DNA of 64,000 nt, from assembly GCA_022059125.1 (NCBI GenBank), contig JAEUWY010000021.1, positions 186,001 to 250,000 of the forward strand, written 5' to 3'. Below the pieces are notes generated by a model. It did not search any database. It had not been told where the DNA came from and saw nothing but the letters and a program-made list of their open reading frames with translations. Position numbers and translations under genes: made by a program. Origin of the DNA: Corynespora cassiicola (lineage: Eukaryota > Ascomycota > Dothideomycetes > Pleosporales > Corynesporascaceae). Numbering within the stretch: the stretch's first letter is position 1; every line of letters begins with the position of its first letter. Below, piece by piece: positions 56,670-64,000 of the stretch.

Positions 56670-56827
56670 ACTCACCATCTGATCCTGACGCTCTATTCAT
56701 TGCCAATGTAACAAAACCGGATAAAATAAGCCAGTGTTCTTTTAGCCTTGGTTTAAAAAATACTGACTTTTTTAATCTGATTTTATTATATCAGTGATGA
56801 ATAGAGCGTCATGATCAGATGGTGAGT
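56670..56827. repeat. 31-bp inverted repeat flanking a 96-nt AT-rich core
   Basis: The left arm is 56670-56700 and the right arm 56797-56827; the right arm is the reverse complement of the left with one mismatch (30 of 31). Each arm ends in ATTCAT on the inner side and starts ACTCACC on the outer side. The 96-nt core is far more AT-rich than its surroundings and itself contains short complementary stretches. The shape fits a small MITE-like element or a long RNA hairpin. No target-site duplication is obvious. Confidence 0.8.
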
Positions 56828-57565
56828 GGCGTGCAAGACGCATGCAAAATGCCCTCCCCTTTCTCGCTCTGTAATTGCAAGTCAGCAACCCATCCTAAGC
56901 CATATTCGATATATCATGACCCTTGCATGCACACCATTACTCGGTCCCTCCTACCCCGACTCCCCACTAACCACTAGCCCTCCAACCCTCAATCCATACT
57001 AAGTAGAAGAACTAGAAGAAAGAAGAAGAAACGAAATAGTCCAGGCTCACCCTTGATCCACACCAACATACCTTCCCCTGCAGTAGTCCGTACCCCGCCG
57101 TGTACTCTTCATGTCGCACCTTCTCTTTCGTAGTAGCACAGCATCGACGCTATGACGATGGGCGGTGTGAGGAAGTAGAACGAGGGGGAGATGGAGGATT
57201 GGGTCGGCGAGTTCCGAGTATTCTCTCCCTATGAAGAGGGCTTGGGGGAGGTGTTGGTATTATTGCAAACCATTCTGGTTGTTGCGGGATCCGTCCATAT
57301 TTGTCCATACATCACCATTCCCTTCCATGCTCTTCACAAAAACATCCCTCCCTCCTCTCCTCTGAATGTAAAGAACTTGAAATGAAACAAAACTCACGTA
57401 TCCCAGTGCGTTTTTCCGCAATCCCAACCCCCAGCGTCTGCGGCCGCGTCCGCATCTCAATTGCATACCCCATGTGGCCCTCGGGTAGCGGCTGACCAAC
57501 CCACCACTTTGCACGGTCCGGTTCCTGGAGCGCTGCTCAAAGGGTGTGAGGTTTGTGGAGGGTGT

Positions 57566-57597
57566 GGACATATATACATACATACATACATACATAC
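57566..57597. repeat. (CATA)n microsatellite
   Basis: Tandem CATA/TACA units on the plus strand, inside the epoxide hydrolase relic where the catalytic core is missing. Confidence 0.85.
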
Positions 57598-58276
57598 AAA
57601 TATACGCACAAACTAAAAAGACCGCTCACTTACCAAACAAAACAAGACAAGACAAAGGAAGAAAAAGAACTTGTACCTTACCCCCTACGCGGCATACCGC
57701 CTGTACCCCAGCCCTCCATTCGCATCAGCCCGTCCAACACAAGCGCCACGCCTGTCCCGCAGCGTCCATCCGCACCACTGCCGGAGGCCCGAAGACCACG
57801 CCAATCCCGCCTGGAAGGGAGGGGATTACAAGGTCGAAGGCTGGGTCTGTGGGTGAGGAGAAGGAGGAGGAGGTGGTGGTAGCAGTGGCAGTGAGGGAGA
57901 GGGAACTGTCCTGGCAAAAGTTTGGTTAGTGTTGGGTTGGTTACGGAGGTCGTCTGTGAAAGGGAGGAGATGGCAGGATTTGAGGGGCTTGAGGCTCGAT
58001 GTGGGGGATGGTGAGATAGAGGGGGGGTGGGTGGGTTGGTAGGCAGGTTACCACGACTTTTTTGGAATTTGGGTTGTTTGTTAGTGATGATCCTTTCATT
58101 TTGGATGCGGGGAGGGAGAAGGATTTCCAGACGGGGGCTTGTCTGAGAGGGTTTATTTCCCGCTGTTTGGGTGAGGGAGGGGCCTTTCCAGTTAGATAAA
58201 ATATCTAACAGATTATATGGCAGTGAGAGGAATGTAGGAATCGCTCTTATCGATTGTAGGGTTGGGATATCGAAAC

Positions 58277-58459
58277 TCAGCCATTATAAACGGTGCCCAC
58301 TCCCTTGACGGCATTGCTGAAAACGGAGACAGTGGCCGTGTCAAAAACAACTCTTGGGCTCAGAATATCGACATGGTCAACCATGTGCTGGAAAGTATCA
58401 GGGCCTTCGTCTTCAGTTTTTCTGACCCCTTCGTCTGGACATACAATTCTGTTTGTCAT
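58277..58459 (-). CDS. Small open frame of protein-like composition, unknown
   Basis: A 60-codon frame with an ATG at 58459, starting MTNRIVCPDEGVRK and containing DTFQHMVDHVDILSPRVVF and FSNAVKGVGTVYNG. The residue pattern looks like real coding sequence, unlike neighbouring frames. It matches no part of the epoxide hydrolase that surrounds it. It could be an exon or fragment of another gene. I cannot name a family. Confidence 0.35.
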   Translation of the reverse strand: MTNRIVCPDEGVRKTEDEGPDTFQHMVDHVDILSPRVVFDTATVSVFSNAVKGVGTVYNG

Positions 58460-58839
58460 AAGACCTGCCCATTGTCTCTCGTAAGTGAAACTTGGGAAAT
58501 AAGGACATTACACCGCAAGTAAGGAAACAAACAGTCTCAGACAAATACAGGAAATGTTCTTACTGATAGAAAGCCCCCGGCCATCCGTACATCATCAACA
58601 GTGGCACCACCATCTCCCCATCTTCTCTCTTGCGGGCCTTTTTGTGCATGAAGTGGATGGCCAGGTCTTCAATATCGGCAGTGTAGTATTTATAGGGGGA
58701 GATTTGGGCTTGAGCATCAGTCCAAAAGAATATGTGTGTTCAGCAGTTGTAGAGTGTATGGACCCACTCTAAGGAGGAGCCTGGACGGAGACCAACTTGG
58801 GAAGTATTCCACCGCGGTTTGTGGCGTGAGATAAAGTGA

Positions 58840-61063
58840 GGAAGGGTACTGTGTTGGAATATTGCAGAATACGAAATCTCTGTAATAGGACTGAGGGAGT
58901 ATAGAGCATATGAGTGTACAGATAGAGGTGGAAGTTAAAAGAATTGCTTTTAATATGAAATTTAGGCAATAAAATTCAAGGTGACATCAACATAACTTTA
59001 TGATGGAATACCAAACAACAGTTAGCATAAATACTAATCAATTATGGAGAATTAAGGTATCTTGAATCAGTCTTCAATGGTAGTTTTAAATCTTGCTCGT
59101 GGCCTGATTTGATTCAAGTCCAAAAAGGCACACTGTTATGCGCTTAATTGAGCCTCCAAAAGGTGATGTCTAGCCCTTTCACTTGATAAGGTAAGGTTGA
59201 ACCAAATGTGCATAATTCTTTTATTCTTCTTATATCTCCCTAAAGAGGTCCTTGTAAAATGATAAACATGTCATATTGGACTTGAAGATATGAAGATACT
59301 CCTGAAAACCCATCGTCATGGCCTAAAAAGGGAGAGTAGAAAACAAAGATGATGAATATCAGCCCTTACAGAGCCTCGCATACATACCATAGTCTTCACC
59401 CACATAAAAAAGAATCGGCTCCTCAGACACTCTCGTAGCCCCTGAATTTTCTAAACATGCGCTCGACCTCGTTCCGCTCCACGATGGAGTCAAAAACCTT
59501 AACCCCAATCTCAACTTCCACATCGCTATCCTAACGAGCGACATCGCACAAACAGCGTGCAAACCCTGATATCCAAATCCTTCGACCAAAAAAAAAAAAC
59601 AACCTTTGTACATGTATGTACGCACGCAGTAGCGTCTACTTCCCACACAAGGTGATGTACGAAATCGCACTCACTCACTCACTCATCCATGCATGTCGAA
59701 CTTGCGGGCCAGAAACGTCATCCTTACACCTCGACGCCCTGTCTCGAATCACCAGAGCGCGGGGCCTAATCCGCACGCCATACAAGACCGACCAGCGAGT
59801 GAAGGGGGGAAGACTCATGGCCGTGTCCCTGCATTAGCCGCAGCCTCATACGTAATAGCCTTGAATCTGTTCAGCTCCTCTCCTCGCCCTTGGACGCACG
59901 CACGTGCCGAGAGAAGATGGCATGGGGTCAATGCAACAGCAGCACTGTTGACGGCCTCGAGACTCGGTATATCGGTGCATAATGCATGCAGCATGGTTTC
60001 GTATCGGAGGTCGGTCTCTGATGGCGATGGTTGCTGTACATTGAAAAGTTGGCTAAATTGCTAGTACGCGCGTGGTGGCTAGGTGCATACCCCCTTACCC
60101 ATTCTCCCACGGCTCCCATATAAACAGTAGAAGCGAATATACACAAGTACATACATACAATAGCGCCAGCCGCCAAAACTATCCATTCCCTCCTCCCCGC
60201 ACCTGCACCCGCACCCGTACCCAAAGCTCCGCATCCTCGTGACCCCCTCTCCGACCCCCAACAATTCGACAAGTCTCAAACCCCGCCCCTACGCCCAGAC
60301 GCGCGAACACGAGCTGCGGACAGGCTTCGCGCCTGCAAGGCTCGGATAGCGCGTCGCTATGCTAATGTTCTTCGTCCATGGCGCCACTGCGCCACCGTCG
60401 AATCCATTCCCCGGTTTCTGGGTCGCCATCTGCCCAGACGCGCGCGAGATTCGGCCCGATGCGCGAGGCGTGCAGTTGGAGCGTACCGGGTACAGTATCG
60501 TCTTCGCGGACGGGCTGGCTTGCAGCAACATGTCGCGGACGTTGGGGGTAGACGCTATTGAAAGATGGCATCTTCCCGGGCAAGAGGTAGCCTACTTTCG
60601 CGCAGTGGCTTCTTGGACAGCGCAGAGGGGCGAACCATGGGATTGGGATGATATGGCTTGCTGTGGGCGTGCATGCAGGCGGGACGGTTTGGTGAGGGCT
60701 TCTGGAAGGTTTTTTTGGCTGGGGGATTCCGGTCGGACTGTCGGACGGTCGGAGTAGGAGATGGAGCACGAGCGGTACGGTGTGCATACATTACGCGGCT
60801 TTTCGGGATGGAGATGGTGGTAGCGGAGGTGGTTCAAAGTATGGCTGAGGTGAGTCGTCCCGAAACGCCATGTCAAAAGTGCCGACTTTGAGGATCCGAA
60901 AAAAGGTGCATGTTGTGAATGGTACCAGAACGCCAATCCAAAGAGGTATCAAGGTTGTCCGTTACGTTCCGGGGTAAATCGCTCAACGTCATATAAAGAA
61001 AATCCATCTCTTCGATGGCCGTGTATCTTCTCCGCTCGTGTCATTCCAATTCATCAAGCATCA
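58840..61063. other. Intergenic with unassigned fragments
   Basis: No intact gene is supported. On the plus strand 59409-59564 reads RIGSSDTLVAPEFSKHALDL and NLNPNLNFHIAILTSDIAQ, which has natural composition but no family I recognise and no usable start. Frames at 60359-60787 occur on both strands and cannot be chosen between. Confidence 0.4.
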
Positions 61064-62667
61064 TTAGTTCGTAGGGGCGCCTTCTCTTCTCCGTCCATTC
61101 CCTCTGTTAGCATCCCTTTCTTCCCCAGTTTCCACTCGTTCAATTGTCTCGGTGGTCTGTTCCTCGCTCTTTGCCTTGACATCTTCACTCTGAAAATAAA
61201 CAGCGCGGCAGATTGGACAGCTGTACTTGCGCAGAATACACCAGGAGACGAGGCATTCGGCGTGGAACTCGTGGCCGCAGGATTTGAGCTTCAGGATCTC
61301 TTCATTTTCGTGAATGGAAATATTTGATATGGATGGGGGTTTGGAGGATGCAAGGACGGCAGAGGTGCCGTCACCTGGAATGGCCTTTGCGAGGGCCAAT
61401 TTTGCTGGTTTAGGCGGCGATGGGGTGTGGAGTGGACATAGACAGATTGCGCTGGAGTTGAAGATTAGCTCGTCGTTTTTTCGGTGTTTTGTTCTGGTAA
61501 ATCATGTGTGTGCTCTCCAAGTCTACCAATCTTTCTTGGCTCCAAGAATCTCTCCCGGCCTTGTTCAAGCCGCCTTCTCATCTCTTCCTACTCATACACC
61601 CCCTTTGCTCTTGATATGGATGCCGTGTTCTGCGACGAAGACAAAGAAGAAAATAAACCACTCACCATTCCCTCTCCAAAGCGCTCTCCTCATCCCCGAG
61701 CCTCGCATCCAACCTCCAAACCTCCTTCTCCTTGGTCACCCCTGCACCCACAGCATGGGTGACGTCGTCGAGGCGACTGCGCGCCTCATCGCGGCGCAAG
61801 ACGGGCAGTCTCGGTTGCCTCGCCGGGCCCGCAAGCGGACGGGTAGGACGGCGGTGCCGCACAAAGAGGATGCATATACTTGACAGGCGCACATACGTCA
61901 GTGGGTGAGGCGTATGGAGGGCCGGCTGACATGAGAAAGTGGAAAAAAACGAGAGATGGGCAGGGAAGTGGTGTTGACCGGTCGGCTAGAAGGAGCGAGG
62001 CGGTGGAGGGTGTGCCGCGTTTCCGAGAGGGAGGAGGAAGGAGCAGACAAGGCAGAAAGAGGGATGACGGAGGGCATGTCGCTGGGTTGCATGAAAGCAG
62101 GCAACGTGGGACATTGCCAGTATGCAGACACCGAGGGAGTTTGTAGAGAGAGTAAAGGGGAAAAAAAAATCTTGGGAATTCGTCAGACCAGAATGGGAAA
62201 AAAATGGCACTCACAAGGGCCCGCACAGAAACACGATGAACAGCGGCACGAGGAATCCAATGGCAGTCCCTCCCAAGTTTGATTTATTGCCGTCGAGCCT
62301 CCTCTTCTCCATGGCCAGGGCCATCTCCATGTTCGTCCCCAGGCCCCGCCGTCCCCAGCCCCATTCCCCAGCGCCATGGCCCTGCGCCACAATGTGCTCC
62401 CACACCAGCCTCACCCCCTCGTCCACGGATGATCCCAACCCCCTCACCGCAGGCATATCGTCGTACACTAAACAACAAGGCCCAAACGGGCGATGGATAT
62501 CCCGTAAGCAAAAATTACAAACCCACCTCCCCCGGGTCAATTTTCGGGTGAGGGGATCCCTGCTCGCTCTCGTGCTGGAGGCGCGTATGCCGCTTCGGAG
62601 GGCGGTCCCCAACGATCAGACCAGATTCGGAGAAAGGGTTCTTGTTTGGAGGACTGCTTCCGGGACT
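61064..62667 (-). CDS. RING-H2 finger protein with one membrane segment (5' end unresolved)
   Basis: Proposed exons are 62667-62523 (start not found), 62467-62215, 61878-61666, 61559-61527 and 61451-61064; phases agree throughout. The RING-H2 finger spans the last two exons: splicing makes CAICLCPLH, then after a roughly 50-residue loop CGHEFHAEC and CPIC, with all eight ligands in place. This predicts E3 ubiquitin ligase activity. Upstream, NLGGTAIGFLVPLFIVFLCG is a membrane segment, followed by a basic stretch (VRHRRPTRP) and a helical region with TKEKEVWRLDARLG. The intron between the second and third exons (336 nt) is long and may hide another exon. No in-frame ATG was found before 62523, so at least one 5' exon is missing. 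The C-terminus is Glu/Arg-rich. Confidence 0.65.
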
Positions 62668-64000
62668 TCAGAAAGAAGGTTCGGGGCAGCATGGACACAT
62701 GGTGGTGGAGTGGGATGTTGATGACCTGTGCGCAGCAGTAGCAGCAGCAGCAGAGCGGTAGCAGCAGAAGAAGGCCGGTCGCGGGCGGGCGGGCGGGCGG
62801 GGACGTCTGTGTGTGAATGACTCCTGTCCGTCGGCACCACTCGTTGCATGAAACGTATAAGGGATGCACTGGAGGGCAGATAGTGTAATGTAGTGTGCCG
62901 GGGACGGACTTGCTTGGACGAAGGGACGGACGGGACGTGGAAGGGGTAAGCAGGCGGCAGGTAATGGCTAGCAGGACGAGCGAAGGCGCCGACCCCCACG
63001 CAGAGGCAGCAGAGCCCCGCTAAAAACCAAAGAAATGAGAGCACGCAATTAGTGGTGAGGAGGTCATGTACGGCACAAACGGGAAAACGTGTTGGCGTTT
63101 TGGGCTCGACTGCGTAGGCGGTACCCCGCGTGATGGATGAGTGGACGAGTAGACGAGTAGGAGGGAGCGCGCTCGGCTTCTCGGCACCGCCGGATCTAAG
63201 GGCCTTTGTACGGGTATGCAAGATGGCTGTTTACGCGTAAGGCATTGATGCACCCTGCACGTTCGCAGCACACTTTTCTTTTTGCTTCCAGCTGTTTCCT
63301 TTGCCTTTCCGCCTCCCTTCGTTTCGGCTTCCCTGCGTTGCAGATTGCTCGGACAATTCCTCGACAGGAAGAGCGAAGAGCGAGGTGCGTGCGTGCGTGC
63401 GTGGGCGGTGGATGTGTGTGTGTTGTTCCTGTCTCGCCCTTTACTTTTTTGCTCCCCGTGTGATAAATGCCTCTCTTCTCTATCGACGGCACACAGATAC
63501 GGGCGTGGTACGTAGGCGTAGGCGCTGGCTGGCGGTATACGTGGTGCCTTTCAAGCGGGCGCGAACCGTGTCAGTCTCGGTGCGGGCGCACGCGGTGGGG
63601 GGCGGAGGGAGGGAGCCGGCTTGCTCCGTCTCTGCTCCGTCTCTGCTCGTCTCGTCTAGGAGAAGAGCCTAGAGTTAGCGTCTCGAAGAGGAAATTGTCG
63701 GAGGTGGTGGAGAAGGATGTGTAGCGGTGGTGGGCAGTAGGCCTGAAGACTCGGGCAAGACCACCAGCGACCACTCCACAAGGTGCGGGAACCGTCCTTT
63801 CAACAGTTTTGGCTACGTGCTGCCATGGCCTCTTATCCCCCCGTGTTTTTGCTTCGTGCTCCCCTCGATTCCCACTTTCCCGGCGTGCCCTCCACAGCCA
63901 ACATTGCTTTCCCATGGCACGCCCAACCCGCCTCTTGGCCGTGCGCGCAAGCAATACCCCACCACGCCCTCGGGCGCTGCAAACCGGGCAGCCAAGCCAC
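62668..64000. other. GC-rich end of window, no gene supported
   Basis: Frames here overlap in all phases and have no motif. A G-rich tract lies at 62783-62802, CAGCAG repeats at 62735-62765, and GTGCGTGCGTGC near 63385. The missing 5' exon of the RING gene may lie in this stretch. Confidence 0.45.
62783..62802 (+). repeat. G-rich tract with G-quadruplex potential
   Basis: Repeated GGGC units ending in GGGG, about 115 bp upstream of the first recognised exon of the minus-strand RING gene. It is similar in sequence, position and orientation to the tract at 54750-54774. Confidence 0.6.

Larger units (their letters stand above)
57128..58729 (-). pseudogene. Epoxide hydrolase (EHN-type) pseudogene
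   Basis: Pieces of an EHN-type epoxide hydrolase follow in order on the minus strand but in different frames. At 58729-58565 there is YYTADIEDLAIHFMHKKA and LLMMYGWPGAFYQ (the HGWPG oxyanion motif). At 57905-57740 there is SPTDPAFDLVIPSLPGG, then after a frame change DGLMRMEGWG. At 57530-57399 there is EGHMGYAIEMRTRPQTLGVG. At 57216-57128 there is FYFLTPPIVIASMLCYYE. The GGDWG nucleophile region and roughly 150 residues after it are missing, replaced by a (TATG)n tract near 57570. Stops and frame changes rule out an intact gene. About 600 bp of unrelated sequence sits between the first and second pieces and carries the small frame at 58277-58459. Confidence 0.72.

Noticed and set aside
60359..60787. 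Overlapping 130-140 codon frames on both strands
   Set aside because: Neither strand shows a recognisable domain, and I could not choose between them.
1..64000. CRISPR arrays, rRNA or tRNA genes, bacterial operons
   Set aside because: None was seen; introns and protein families are those of a filamentous fungus. A tRNA-like B-box near 24675 has no cloverleaf around it.

Overview
The window reads as chromosomal DNA of a filamentous ascomycete (Pezizomycotina). The evidence is short introns of about 42-170 nt with GTRNGT donors and CTAAC/CTGAC-like branch sites, two Zn2Cys6 regulators, and families common in such fungi (DUF7708, DUF7025 AAA ATPase, 2EXR, EthD, sedolisin, BCS1-like). The palindrome ACCTAGGTA recurs between genes (for example near 19140, 26760, 47085 and 49540). 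I associate it with Sordariomycetes such as Hypocreales, but that placement is inference. Exon coordinates were worked out by hand from splice consensus and reading-frame continuity; none is supported by transcripts.

Layout. 1-9287: an AAA ATPase gene running off the left edge, divergent from a DUF7708 gene, then an EthD-domain gene and two 2EXR genes; the second 2EXR gene has an in-frame stop. 9288-18909: a metabolic block with a Zn2Cys6 regulator, an HSL-like hydrolase, a DapA-family aldolase and, divergently, a DgoD-like sugar-acid dehydratase, followed convergently by an amidase. 19404-29196: a third LPRELR-motif gene, a secreted sedolisin protease, a decayed zinc-cluster fragment, a probable GPI-anchored protein and a BCS1-like AAA ATPase. 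29570-36286: an amidase pseudogene, a six-cysteine secreted peptide gene and a regulator with its zinc cluster in mid-protein.

From about 37 kb the sequence becomes GC-rich and gene-poor. It holds NEDD8/Rub1 (36889-37306), a Gln/Pro-rich protein whose 3' end is unclear, an 8.6 kb stretch without a gene, a TBC-domain Rab GAP, a 31-bp inverted-repeat element, an epoxide hydrolase pseudogene and a membrane-associated RING-H2 protein. The last 1.3 kb hold no gene I can support.

Functionally the clearest group is 9288-16827. A dehydratase making a 2-keto-3-deoxy sugar acid, an aldolase of the family that cleaves such acids, a hydrolase that could act on a lactone or ester precursor, and a regulator together suggest a small non-phosphorylative sugar-acid catabolic cluster. 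Elsewhere the genes look like ordinary fungal accessory and housekeeping loci. No CRISPR array, rRNA or tRNA gene was found.
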